Source: Oscillospiraceae bacterium (GTDB lineage: Bacteria > Bacillota > Clostridia > Oscillospirales > Ruminococcaceae). Taken from it: a DNA stretch of 7,130 nt. Shown here piece by piece: positions 1-6,860 of the stretch. Below the pieces are notes generated by a model, which was not told where the DNA came from, did not search any database, and saw only the letters and a list, made by a program, of their open reading frames with translations. Made by a program: the position numbers and the translations under genes. Position 1 is the first letter of the stretch, and the number at the start of each line of letters is the position of its first letter. The DNA lies in contig JAFPXW010000389.1 in the NCBI GenBank assembly GCA_017394565.1, positions 1-7,130 on the forward strand, written 5' to 3'.

Positions 1-981
1 ATGGAGGCGATCAAGAACAACGTCATCGGTACCTTTAATGTCGCTACGCTGGCGCTCTACCACAATGTCCGGAAGTTCGTCATGATCTCCACGGACAAGG
101 CGGTCAACCCCACCAACTGTATGGGCGCTTCCAAGCGCTGCTGCGAGATGATCGTGCAGTACCTCTCCAATCAGCCCGGTGCGAAAACCGAATTCGTCAC
201 CACACGCTTCGGCAATGTCCTCGGTTCCAATGGCTCCGTCATTCCGAAATTCAAGCGGCAGATCGAGAACGGTCAGCCGGTCACCGTCACCCACCCGGAC
301 ATCATCCGCTACTTTATGACCATTCCGGAAGCCGTCAGCCTCGTCATGGAGGCGGCTGCCATCGCGCACGGCGGCGAGATCTTCGTCCTCGATATGGGAC
401 AGCCGGTGCGCATCGTCCAGCTGGCCGAGAACCTTATCCGGATGTACGGCAAGGTGCCCTACCGGGATGTCAAGATCGAGTTCACCGGTCTGCGTCCCGG
501 CGAAAAGATCAAGGAGGAGCTGCTCATGAACGAGGAAGGCCTCCAGAAAACCAAGAACAAGCTGATCTTCATCGGCAAGCAGATCGACATCGACGCGGGG
601 GCGTTTATCACCCAGCTGCGCAGACTCCGTGATGCGGCTCTCGAAAACAACGAGCAGATCGCGATCGAGGCGCTGCACATGATGGTCCCGACCTTTGTGA
701 CGCCGGAGGAATTCAACCGAAAATACATCCCCGTCACAGAACACGCGCCGGAGACCGAGATCCGCAATGCCGTGGATCGTCACTCCGGGATCGAGCGCCG
801 CAGCGGCATCGACCGCCGGACCGGAAACGCGGCCTACGCAGGAAACGAGCGCCGCAGCGGTGACGACCGCAGAGCCTCCGGAAGACCGGGACGAACCGAA
901 CGCCGCAGCGGCACCGACCGCAGAGCCCCGCAGCCTGCTGACGAACGCGCTCGTGAAGCGAAGCAATTGCAGAAAGTATAA
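1..981 (+). CDS. CapD/WbpM-type nucleotide-sugar 4,6-dehydratase (UDP-GlcNAc 4,6-dehydratase family), C-terminal part
   Basis: This is the C-terminal 326 residues of a polysaccharide biosynthesis protein of the CapD/WbpM/PglF family, short-chain dehydrogenases that convert UDP-N-acetylglucosamine to a 4-keto-6-deoxy sugar for surface glycans. The ATG at base 1 is an internal methionine: the family's NAD-binding Rossmann glycines, and usually transmembrane helices, would lie upstream. Visible family signatures are STDKAVNPTN (30-39); M41-xxx-K45, where Met replaces the usual catalytic Tyr as in this subfamily; TTRFGNVLGS (67-76); and GLRPGEKIKEELL from 163. Conserved sequence ends near residue 244. 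The remaining 80 residues are a hydrophilic, Arg-rich tail with three ERRSGxDRR repeats, which I do not know from this family. The next gene is a polysaccharide chain-length regulator/kinase 107 bp downstream, consistent with a capsule operon. The family is certain; the exact sugar product (C5 retention or inversion) is not determinable. Confidence 0.93.
   Translation: MEAIKNNVIGTFNVATLALYHNVRKFVMISTDKAVNPTNCMGASKRCCEMIVQYLSNQPGAKTEFVTTRFGNVLGSNGSVIPKFKRQIENGQPVTVTHPDIIRYFMTIPEAVSLVMEAAAIAHGGEIFVLDMGQPVRIVQLAENLIRMYGKVPYRDVKIEFTGLRPGEKIKEELLMNEEGLQKTKNKLIFIGKQIDIDAGAFITQLRRLRDAALENNEQIAIEALHMMVPTFVTPEEFNRKYIPVTEHAPETEIRNAVDRHSGIERRSGIDRRTGNAAYAGNERRSGDDRRASGRPGRTERRSGTDRRAPQPADERAREAKQLQKV
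793..924 (+). repeat. Three in-frame repeats encoding ERRSGxDRR
   Basis: Three 27-bp units at 793-819, 847-873 and 898-924 encode ERRSGIDRR, ERRSGDDRR and ERRSGTDRR at residues 265-273, 283-291 and 300-308 of the dehydratase. The starts are 54 and 51 bp apart. The units are similar at the DNA level (gagcgccgcagcgg is shared, with one change in the third) and separated by dissimilar spacers rich in Gly, Ala and Arg. The repeats give the C-terminus a regular pattern of Arg pairs interleaved with acidic residues. Confidence 0.9.
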
Positions 982-983
982 GT

Positions 984-1001
984 CGTGCTGTATGCAGCAC
1001 G
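984..1001 (+). other. Short perfect hairpin in the dehydratase-kinase intergenic gap
   Basis: CGTGCTG (984-990), loop TATG, CAGCACG (995-1001) form a perfect 7-bp stem starting 3 bp after the dehydratase stop codon. No T-run follows, so it is not a standard intrinsic terminator. It could be an mRNA-stability or processing element inside the operon, or chance. The rest of the 107-bp gap shows no convincing promoter. Confidence 0.45.
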
Positions 1002-1071
1002 CGGTGTTCCTCTGATCGCTCAGAAGGACAAATATGAAATGTGTGAGCCGGAATCCGGAAGCGCTCGTATG

Positions 1072-1077
1072 AAAGGA
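1072..1077 (+). promoter_or_regulatory. Ribosome-binding site of the Wzz-kinase gene
   Basis: AAAGGA lies 11 bp before the ATG at 1089. It supports this start, which places the first transmembrane helix at the expected position near the N-terminus. Confidence 0.6.
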
Positions 1078-1088
1078 TCACTTCAGAT

Positions 1089-2840
1089 ATGAACAATACC
1101 TATTCCATCAAAGATATCATCAATCTGCTGCTGTCCCATCTGTGGCCGATCATCCTGATCACGCTGATCGGCGGTGCAGCAGGCTATGGGTACTCGCGGT
1201 ATATGCTGCCGCTGGAGTACTCCTCCCACATCACCATGTATGTGCAGAGCTATACCAATATCACCGATAACACCAGCGTCAACAATATCAATTATTCCAA
1301 GCAGCTCGTCAATACCTATATGGAAGTCCTCAAGGATGACGCAGTTCTGAATGCCGTTGGTGCGGAGCTGAAGGAGCAGTTTGCGCCGGATGTCCTGCAA
1401 AAGAATTTTTCTGTGAACTCCGAAGGCAACATTGCACCGGCCTCTATCCGTTCGTGCCTGGCGATCTCGTCGGTCTCGGATACGTCAGCGGTCAAGATCT
1501 CGGCCACTGCACGCGATCCGGAGGTCGCAGCTGCCATCTGCAATGCCCTCACCCAGGTCGCACCGGAGTATGTGGAGGATGCCGTCGGCGTCGGTTCCAT
1601 CAATACCATTGATACCGCCAAGGTCTACCGCACACCCATCGGTCCGAATACCCCCAAGAACGCTGCGATGGGAATGGCAGCCGGTTTCGTGCTGATCGTG
1701 CTGATCCTGTTCGTGATCGACTTCTTTGATAATACCATCAAGTCCTCGGATGTGCTCGGCGAGAAGTACAACAAGGCCATCATCGGCGAGATCCAGGAAT
1801 TTGGCGAAGGCAAGGGCAAAAAGAAGTCTGACGAAAACGAATACATCAAGCTGACCGACGAGAGCGTTCCGTTCTTCATCGTGGAAAGCTACAAGTCCAT
1901 CCGAACCAATATCACATTTGCGCTGTCCACCGTGGACAAGAAGATCTTTGCGGTCTCCTCCGCCAACCCCGGTGAGGGCAAATCCACTACCGTTGCCAAC
2001 CTTGCCATTGCCATGGCACAGGGCGGCAACAAGGTGCTGCTGATCGACGCGGATATGCGCAAGTCCGTGCAGCACAAGATCTTCGGGCTCAAGAACCGGA
2101 AGGGCCTCTCAACAGCCATTTCCAGGATGCACAGCATCGCCGACTGCATCCAGGAGAACGTGATGGAGAACCTCGATGTGATGACCGCAGGCCCCATCCC
2201 GCCGAACCCCTCGGAGCTGCTGGCTTCCGATGCGATGGGCGAGATCCTCTCGAAGCTCAGCGAAATGTACGACGCCATCCTGATCGACACCCCTCCGGTC
2301 AATGTGGTCACGGATGCGATGGAGCTGGCAAAGAATGTTTCCGGCATCGTCATGGTCGTCCGCTATGCCGCTACCACCGACGAGGACGTGGAGATCGTGT
2401 TCAAGCGCATGGAGCTTGCCAATATGAACCTCCTCGGCTTCATCCTCAACGGCATCAAGAGCAAGCACCACGGATATTACTCCAAATATCACAAGAGCAA
2501 GTATTATTATAAGTATAAAAAATACGGCTATGGCTATGGATATGGCTATGGATACGGCGGAAAGCCTGAGATCGGCAATGATCCTGAGGAATCCGAAACG
2601 CCCGAAACGCCGGCACTCACCGCAGCAGAACCCCAGCCGGCACCCATTCCGGAGCCTGTCGCAGAGCCCGTTCCGGAGCCGGCAGAGCAGGCGGAAGCGG
2701 CTGCACCGGATGCGGATGCGACCTTTGTGATCGAGCATCCTGCGCCGGCCATGAGCCTGCGGATGGAGATGGAAGGGGAGGCTGCCGATTTTGTGGCTGG
2801 CCCCAACGGCGAGATCCTCCCGGCGGAATCCATAGGCTGA
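1089..2840 (+). CDS. Fused polysaccharide co-polymerase and bacterial tyrosine kinase (Wzz/CapA-CapB-like BY-kinase)
   Basis: This 583-residue membrane protein should set the chain length of an exported polysaccharide and autophosphorylate on tyrosine. The N-terminal Wzz/YveK-type part has a helix at about 17-36, a short extracytoplasmic domain, and a second helix at about 192-210 preceded by the Pro-containing segment PIGPNTP, typical of co-polymerases. The cytoplasmic BY-kinase follows: an E266-xx-K269-xx-R272 version of the EX2RX2R oligomerisation motif, Walker A ANPGEGKST (292-300, Lys298), Walker A' VLLIDADMRK (316-325), and Walker B ILIDTPP (397-403). A tyrosine cluster (463-489, 13 Tyr in 27 residues, ending in five Gly-Tyr units) is the likely phosphoacceptor. 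Unusually it is not terminal: an acidic Pro/Ala/Glu-rich tail of about 92 residues follows. Many Bacillota encode the membrane and kinase parts separately, so the fusion is notable. The downstream phosphatase is its probable partner. Confidence 0.95.
   Translation: MNNTYSIKDIINLLLSHLWPIILITLIGGAAGYGYSRYMLPLEYSSHITMYVQSYTNITDNTSVNNINYSKQLVNTYMEVLKDDAVLNAVGAELKEQFAPDVLQKNFSVNSEGNIAPASIRSCLAISSVSDTSAVKISATARDPEVAAAICNALTQVAPEYVEDAVGVGSINTIDTAKVYRTPIGPNTPKNAAMGMAAGFVLIVLILFVIDFFDNTIKSSDVLGEKYNKAIIGEIQEFGEGKGKKKSDENEYIKLTDESVPFFIVESYKSIRTNITFALSTVDKKIFAVSSANPGEGKSTTVANLAIAMAQGGNKVLLIDADMRKSVQHKIFGLKNRKGLSTAISRMHSIADCIQENVMENLDVMTAGPIPPNPSELLASDAMGEILSKLSEMYDAILIDTPPVNVVTDAMELAKNVSGIVMVVRYAATTDEDVEIVFKRMELANMNLLGFILNGIKSKHHGYYSKYHKSKYYYKYKKYGYGYGYGYGYGGKPEIGNDPEESETPETPALTAAEPQPAPIPEPVAEPVPEPAEQAEAAAPDADATFVIEHPAPAMSLRMEMEGEAADFVAGPNGEILPAESIG
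2526..2555 (+). repeat. Hexanucleotide GGNTAY tract encoding (Gly-Tyr)5
   Basis: Five consecutive hexamers (GGCTAT, GGCTAT, GGATAT, GGCTAT, GGATAC) encode Gly480-Tyr489 of the kinase tyrosine cluster. Synonymous changes interrupt the repeat. The in-frame 6-bp unit means gain or loss of copies would change tyrosine number without a frameshift. Confidence 0.85.
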
Positions 2841-2868
2841 AGAATGACATTTTAACAGAGTACCAGAC

Positions 2869-2874
2869 AAGGAA
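2869..2874 (+). promoter_or_regulatory. Ribosome-binding site of the phosphatase gene
   Basis: AAGGAA lies 11 bp before the ATG at 2886, within the 45-bp gap after the kinase stop codon. The gap holds no terminator, which supports co-transcription with the kinase. Confidence 0.65.
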
Positions 2875-2885
2875 CGTGATATACC

Positions 2886-3560
2886 ATGCGAACTGAATAC
2901 CATTGCCACATTCTGCCCGGGATCGACGACGGCTCCGACAGCGCGGAAACCTCGCGCCAGATGATCGCGCTCATGCAGGCGCAGGGCATCGAACGCATCT
3001 GCGCCACACCGCATTTCTATGCACACCGGGAACGGAGCGTTGCACGTTTTCTGGAGAAGCGTCAGGAAGCCTTCGCACAGATCAGCGGCACAGGACTGCC
3101 GGAGATCCACCTCGGCGCGGAGGTCGCCATCGAGCGCGGCATTTCTGAGCTTCCCGGGATCGAGCAGCTTGCCATCGAGGGCACAAGGATCCTGCTGCTG
3201 GAGTTCCCGTACCGTCCGTATGAGAAGTGGATGAGCGAGGAAATTTACAATATTGCGACAGAATTTCACCTCAAGATCATGCTGGCACACGTCCACCGCT
3301 GCCTGGAATATTGCAGCAGGGACGACATGGAGACCATCCTGCACTCGCAGGCGATCTACCAGCTCAACAACGAGGCCTTCGGCAGCTGGAAGGAAAGCCG
3401 TTTTGCCAAGCGTGTGATCGCGGAACACACACATTTCGCGTTCGGCAGCGATGCCCACGACATGAAAAACCGCAAACCGAACTGGGATCTCCTTCAGAAG
3501 AAGGTCAAGCCCGATGCCATTGCAGTTTCGGATACGATGTTCGAGAAATATCAGAAGTAA
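2886..3560 (+). CDS. cpsB: PHP-family protein-tyrosine phosphatase (CpsB/YwqE-like)
   Basis: This 224-residue cytoplasmic metal-dependent phosphatase belongs to the polymerase and histidinol phosphatase (PHP) superfamily, as do Streptococcus CpsB and Bacillus YwqE, which dephosphorylate the cognate BY-kinase. Metal-site motifs are in the expected order: H6-C-H8 followed by LPGIDDG (10-16), ATPH (His43), GAE (Glu79), AHVHR (His135, His137) and GSDAH (Asp189, His191). The protein is slightly shorter than the roughly 240-255 residues usual for the family, but all motifs are present. The start is supported by an upstream Shine-Dalgarno sequence and by the HCH motif lying at the extreme N-terminus, as in relatives. 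It lies 45 bp after the kinase and before a stem-loop, so it is probably the last gene of the polysaccharide operon. The symbol follows the streptococcal name for this phosphatase type. Confidence 0.95.
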   Translation: MRTEYHCHILPGIDDGSDSAETSRQMIALMQAQGIERICATPHFYAHRERSVARFLEKRQEAFAQISGTGLPEIHLGAEVAIERGISELPGIEQLAIEGTRILLLEFPYRPYEKWMSEEIYNIATEFHLKIMLAHVHRCLEYCSRDDMETILHSQAIYQLNNEAFGSWKESRFAKRVIAEHTHFAFGSDAHDMKNRKPNWDLLQKKVKPDAIAVSDTMFEKYQK

Positions 3561-3566
3561 GAGCAG

Positions 3567-3596
3567 AAGCGCTCCCGGTAGTTTCCGGGGGCGCTT
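3567..3596 (+). terminator. Probable terminator of the polysaccharide operon
   Basis: The arms 3567-3578 and 3585-3596 form a 12-bp GC-rich stem with one G-T pair and a 6-nt loop (TAGTTT), starting 6 bp after the phosphatase stop. The T-run is short (TTTGTG), with a better T5 run about 20 bp further on, so termination may be partial. It separates the polysaccharide operon from the lyase unit. Confidence 0.7.
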
Positions 3597-3650
3597 TGTG
3601 CGCGTCCGGATGGATCTTTTTGTGAAATTAGAAAAATTAAATTAAAAGCC

Positions 3651-3678
3651 TTGACAAATTCAGAGAAATATGTATAAT
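3651..3678 (+). promoter_or_regulatory. Sigma-A-type promoter of the rhamnogalacturonan lyase gene
   Basis: Perfect consensus -35 TTGACA (3651-3656) and -10 TATAAT (3673-3678) are separated by 16 bp. The region is strongly AT-rich in an otherwise GC-rich window, including an A/T-rich stretch at 3624-3648 that resembles an UP element. Transcription would start near 3685, giving a leader of about 115 nt. A second TATAAT at 3680-3685 is too far from the -35 (23 bp) to be the main -10. Confidence 0.85.
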
Positions 3679-3726
3679 ATATAATAGAGCAATATGCGAA
3701 AAGTCTACAGAAGAATGATGAAAGCC

Positions 3727-3762
3727 GCCGGATCGCTGACCGGTATCGTCAGATGAGCCGGC
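3727..3762 (+). promoter_or_regulatory. Imperfect hairpin in the lyase mRNA leader
   Basis: GCCGG (3727-3731) pairs with CCGGC (3758-3762), and CTGAC (3736-3740) pairs with GTCAG (3748-3752), giving two stacked 5-bp helices separated by an internal loop and capped by CGGTATC. It lies mid-leader, about 30 bp before the ribosome-binding site. I tried to match it to c-di-GMP riboswitch consensus elements and could not. Its function is unknown. Confidence 0.45.
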
Positions 3763-3789
3763 TCAAACAGACGGTTGAATGCCAAGAAC

Positions 3790-3794
3790 GGAGG
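3790..3794 (+). promoter_or_regulatory. Ribosome-binding site that fixes the lyase start at 3801
   Basis: GGAGG sits 6 bp before ATG 3801. The in-frame ATG at 3753 has no Shine-Dalgarno sequence and would put 16 polar residues before a perfect signal peptide, so 3801 is the real start. Confidence 0.9.
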
Positions 3795-3800
3795 ATCTTC

Positions 3801-6800
3801 ATGAATCGAATCAAATCTCTGCTTGCTGCGGTCATGATGCTCGCAGCGCTCCCAGTTGTTACGCCTGTCGCAGCCAGCGCTGCCGGCGAATATGACGGCG
3901 TGTACGCCATCCGCAATGTCAACAGCGGCAAATATCTCAACGTTGAGGGCGGCGCGGCGGTTTCCGGCACGAATGTCCAGCAGTGGGGTGCATCGACTGC
4001 ACACAAGTACGACAGCTGGCAGGTGGCCCAGACCGAGGACGGCACCTACAAGATCACATCGCTCCTCGATGACAGGCTCGTCCTGACTGTGGATGCCGGC
4101 GGCAATGTCGTGATCGCGACCGATACCGGCGCATCGAGCCAGCTTTACGAGCTTTCCGGTAACGCGGACGGCAGCTTCAAGCTTCTGTCGGCGGCTGACG
4201 GCAAGGCGGTCGAGATCATCAATGCCGAGACCGATTCCGGCGCCAATGCGCAGGTCTGGGAGGTCAACGGCGCCAATTGCCAGGACTGGGAGCTTGTCCC
4301 GGTCAAGCAGGTTTCCGGCAGCGCTGAAACCAAGGTCACTGTGTCCGGCGCGGATTACACCCCCGGCGACCTGAATGCTGACGGCGTGGTCGATGTATTC
4401 GATTTCGCACTTGCCAAGCGTATCGTCCTGAACGGAACAGGCTCGGATGCCGAAAAGCTGGCGGCGGATGTCAACGCCAATGAGAAAAACGACGTGACCG
4501 ACCTCGTTTCCATGTCGAAATTTCTCCACACCGGCACCGGCAGCTTCCAGAAGCGCGATGTCAAGATGACACGCACCTATGCGGCAATTGACGGCTCCTT
4601 CGAGAAGGGCTACGTCGAGGATACCAATGCAGGCTTCGTTTCGTCGAGCTACCTCAACCTTTATAATGAACTCGGCTCCGATATGTCCCTCAATGTGGAG
4701 GTCCCCACCGAGGGCATCTATGCGCTGACCGTCCGTCAGGCAAACGGCGGCACGTCCGACCGTGCGGTGAAGGTTGCGGTTTCCGGCGGTCTGGGGACGT
4801 ATACGCTCAAGGGCGCGACCACCGGTGCCTGGACGACATGGGAGGAGGAGACCATCTATATCCACCTGAATGCCGGTCTGAACACCATCACCCTCTCCTC
4901 CATGACCGAGGACGGCGCTTCCAACTTCGATACCATCGTGCTTTCCACCACGACGGAAACTGAATCCCCGACCACACCGGTTTCTCCCATCATGGGCAAG
5001 GTGACCGGCGCGTCCGGCGGCAAGAATGTCTACGGCGAGGGCATCCAGATGGAATACCTCAACCGCGGTCTGACGGCAGCTTACACCGGATCGGGTATGC
5101 AGCTCTCGTGGAGGATCCTGGCGACCGATGCCGATGCCACCAGCTTCAAGCTGTACAAGAACGGTGCGCTCCTGACCACCGTTGCGGCAGGTGCGGCTTC
5201 CAATTACTTCGATCAGGGCGGCACGGCGGCGGACAAGTACACCATTGACACCTACTTCGGCAATAACTGCGTCGAGAAGGGAACAGCGGCTGTGGTCTTC
5301 GGCACGAAGAATTCCGGGCAGTCCGGTGCTTACTTCGACATCAACACCCAGAAGCCTGCTGACCAGACCATGCCCGACGGCACGACCTGTACCTACACCG
5401 AAAACGACTGCTCCGTCGGCGATATTGACGGCGACGGCGTTTACGAGATCTTCGTCAAGTGGGATCCGTCCAACTCGCAGGATAACTCCAAGGACGGCTA
5501 CACCGGCACGACCTTCTTCGACTGCTATCGTCTGGACGGCACGCTCGTCTGGAGAATCGACCTCGGCATCAATATCCGTTCCGGTGCGCATTATACGCAG
5601 TACCTTGTCTATGACTTCGACGGCGACGGCAAGTGCGAGCTGATCGCCAAGACCGCTGACGGCACCAAGGACGGCAAGGGCAACTACATTGGCGACAAGT
5701 CCAAGGATTACCGGTCCTCCGCAGGACGCATCCTCACAGGACCGGAATACATCACGCTCTTTGACGGCGCGACCGGCGCGGCGCTCGATACGCAGAATTA
5801 CGATCCGGCACGCGGCACCGTCGGCGACTGGGGCGATACCTACGGCAACCGCGTAGACCGCTTCACGGCGTGCGTGGCTTATCTCGACGGCAAGAACGCA
5901 TCCGCTTGCTTCGGACGCGGCTACTATACCAGAGCCGTCGTTGCGGCATGGGATGTCAAGAACGGCAAGCTGTCCAAGCGCTGGACATGGGATTCCGGCT
6001 ATAATGCATCCACGCCGGGCTACGGCGACGGCAACCACCACTGCCTCGGCGCAGACGTGGACGGCGACGGCAAGCAGGAAGTCGTTATCGGTTCGGCTGT
6101 CGTGGACGACAATGGCAAGCTGCTGTACACGACCTCCAATGCGCACGGCGATGCGATCCACATCGGCGATTTCGATCCGTCCAATCCTGGTCTGGAAATT
6201 TTCCAGTGCCTGGAGGACGAGAAGCATCCGAACGGCAAGGCCGTCAATTTCGGTGTCGAGCTGCGTGATGCCAAGACCGGCAAGGCGCTGTTCCGCGAAA
6301 CTGCCGGCGGTGATACCGGACGTGCGCTCGCGGATAACCTCATCGCAGGCAATGCCGGCGCAGAAATGGTCGGCTCACACTCCGGCAATGTCTATTCCGC
6401 GACAGGCAGCCATGAAGTGGTTTGCCAGTGGAGCGACATCACCAAGTGGGGACAGAATTCCGTGGTTTACTGGACGGACGTGCTGGAGAGAGCCGTTCTC
6501 GACCGCACGATGGCGGATCAGTACGGCAAGGGCAGAGTCTTTACCGGCGACGGCGTGACCTACAACAACTACACCAAGTCCAATGCCTGCCTGACAGCGG
6601 ACATTCTGGGCGACTGGCGTGAGGAAATGATCTTCCGCAAGTCCGACGGCGGTCTGAGAGTCTTCGAGACGACATTTGCGACGGAATACCCGATCTACTC
6701 GCTGATGCACAATCCGCAGTACCGCGTGCAGGTGGCAGCGCAGAACAACGGCTACAACCAGCCGCCGCACACCGACTACTTCCTCGGCACCGGCTACGCC

Positions 6801-6845
6801 CTGCCGACCGCACCGACGGTGTTCGATTATACTTCCGCTAACTAA
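3801..6845 (+). CDS. Secreted dockerin-bearing rhamnogalacturonan lyase, family PL11 (RICIN-Doc-CBM35-PL11)
   Basis: This 1014-residue secreted enzyme should cleave the rhamnose-galacturonate backbone of pectin rhamnogalacturonan I by beta-elimination, as Bacillus YesW/YesX do. Modules in order: signal peptide (1-27, basic NRIK, hydrophobic core, ASA cleavage site); ricin-type beta-trefoil lectin (30-168, with QQW, QVW and QDW as QxW motifs); dockerin (about 186-245); CBM35-like carbohydrate-binding module (about 255-382); a Thr/Pro linker (383-396); and PL11 from about 409 to the end. The PL11 part begins with the typical MEYLNRGL and an Ig-like domain. It then carries propeller calcium-site motifs DIDGDG (541), DFDGDG (605) and DVDGDG (752), the KWDPSNSQDN segment, and GYGDGNHH (741-747). 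The dockerin implies attachment to a scaffoldin cohesin on the cell surface or in a cellulosome. It is a single-gene unit with its own promoter. PL11 is certain; endo versus exo action is not resolved. Confidence 0.96.
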   Translation: MNRIKSLLAAVMMLAALPVVTPVAASAAGEYDGVYAIRNVNSGKYLNVEGGAAVSGTNVQQWGASTAHKYDSWQVAQTEDGTYKITSLLDDRLVLTVDAGGNVVIATDTGASSQLYELSGNADGSFKLLSAADGKAVEIINAETDSGANAQVWEVNGANCQDWELVPVKQVSGSAETKVTVSGADYTPGDLNADGVVDVFDFALAKRIVLNGTGSDAEKLAADVNANEKNDVTDLVSMSKFLHTGTGSFQKRDVKMTRTYAAIDGSFEKGYVEDTNAGFVSSSYLNLYNELGSDMSLNVEVPTEGIYALTVRQANGGTSDRAVKVAVSGGLGTYTLKGATTGAWTTWEEETIYIHLNAGLNTITLSSMTEDGASNFDTIVLSTTTETESPTTPVSPIMGKVTGASGGKNVYGEGIQMEYLNRGLTAAYTGSGMQLSWRILATDADATSFKLYKNGALLTTVAAGAASNYFDQGGTAADKYTIDTYFGNNCVEKGTAAVVFGTKNSGQSGAYFDINTQKPADQTMPDGTTCTYTENDCSVGDIDGDGVYEIFVKWDPSNSQDNSKDGYTGTTFFDCYRLDGTLVWRIDLGINIRSGAHYTQYLVYDFDGDGKCELIAKTADGTKDGKGNYIGDKSKDYRSSAGRILTGPEYITLFDGATGAALDTQNYDPARGTVGDWGDTYGNRVDRFTACVAYLDGKNASACFGRGYYTRAVVAAWDVKNGKLSKRWTWDSGYNASTPGYGDGNHHCLGADVDGDGKQEVVIGSAVVDDNGKLLYTTSNAHGDAIHIGDFDPSNPGLEIFQCLEDEKHPNGKAVNFGVELRDAKTGKALFRETAGGDTGRALADNLIAGNAGAEMVGSHSGNVYSATGSHEVVCQWSDITKWGQNSVVYWTDVLERAVLDRTMADQYGKGRVFTGDGVTYNNYTKSNACLTADILGDWREEMIFRKSDGGLRVFETTFATEYPIYSLMHNPQYRVQVAAQNNGYNQPPHTDYFLGTGYALPTAPTVFDYTSAN
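4356..4535 (+). other. Dockerin module (type I-like) within the lyase
   Basis: Two calcium-loop helices lie at residues 190-210 and 223-243. Loop 1 is canonical: D190, N192, D194-G195, D198, D201. Loop 2 has D223, N225, N227, D231 and D234, but Asn-Glu-Lys (227-229) replaces the usual Asp-Gly plus hydrophobic residue. The module is internal, between the lectin and CBM35, rather than at a terminus. Its cohesin partner is not in this window. Confidence 0.88.
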
Positions 6846-6860
6846 TTGTATTCTTTTCTT

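Noticed and set aside
2109..3458. A 449-codon minus-strand open frame across the kinase and phosphatase genes
   Set aside because: It spans two well-supported + strand genes and their intergenic gap, has no recognisable domain, and is explained by codon composition.
3753..3800. An upstream in-frame start for the lyase at 3753
   Set aside because: It has no Shine-Dalgarno sequence, lies in the leader hairpin, and would bury the signal peptide behind polar residues. GGAGG at 3790 points to 3801.
3685..3800. c-di-GMP riboswitch in the lyase leader
   Set aside because: The GGCAAACC, GAAA and GACGCAAAGCC landmarks of class I are missing; only a loose AAAGCC resemblance was seen.
3705..6227. A very long (840-codon) minus-strand open frame opposite the lyase gene
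   Set aside because: It mirrors the coding frame of a certain PL11 gene. G/C-rich third codon positions remove stops from the opposite strand. The translation has no family signature, and there is no minus-strand start signal.
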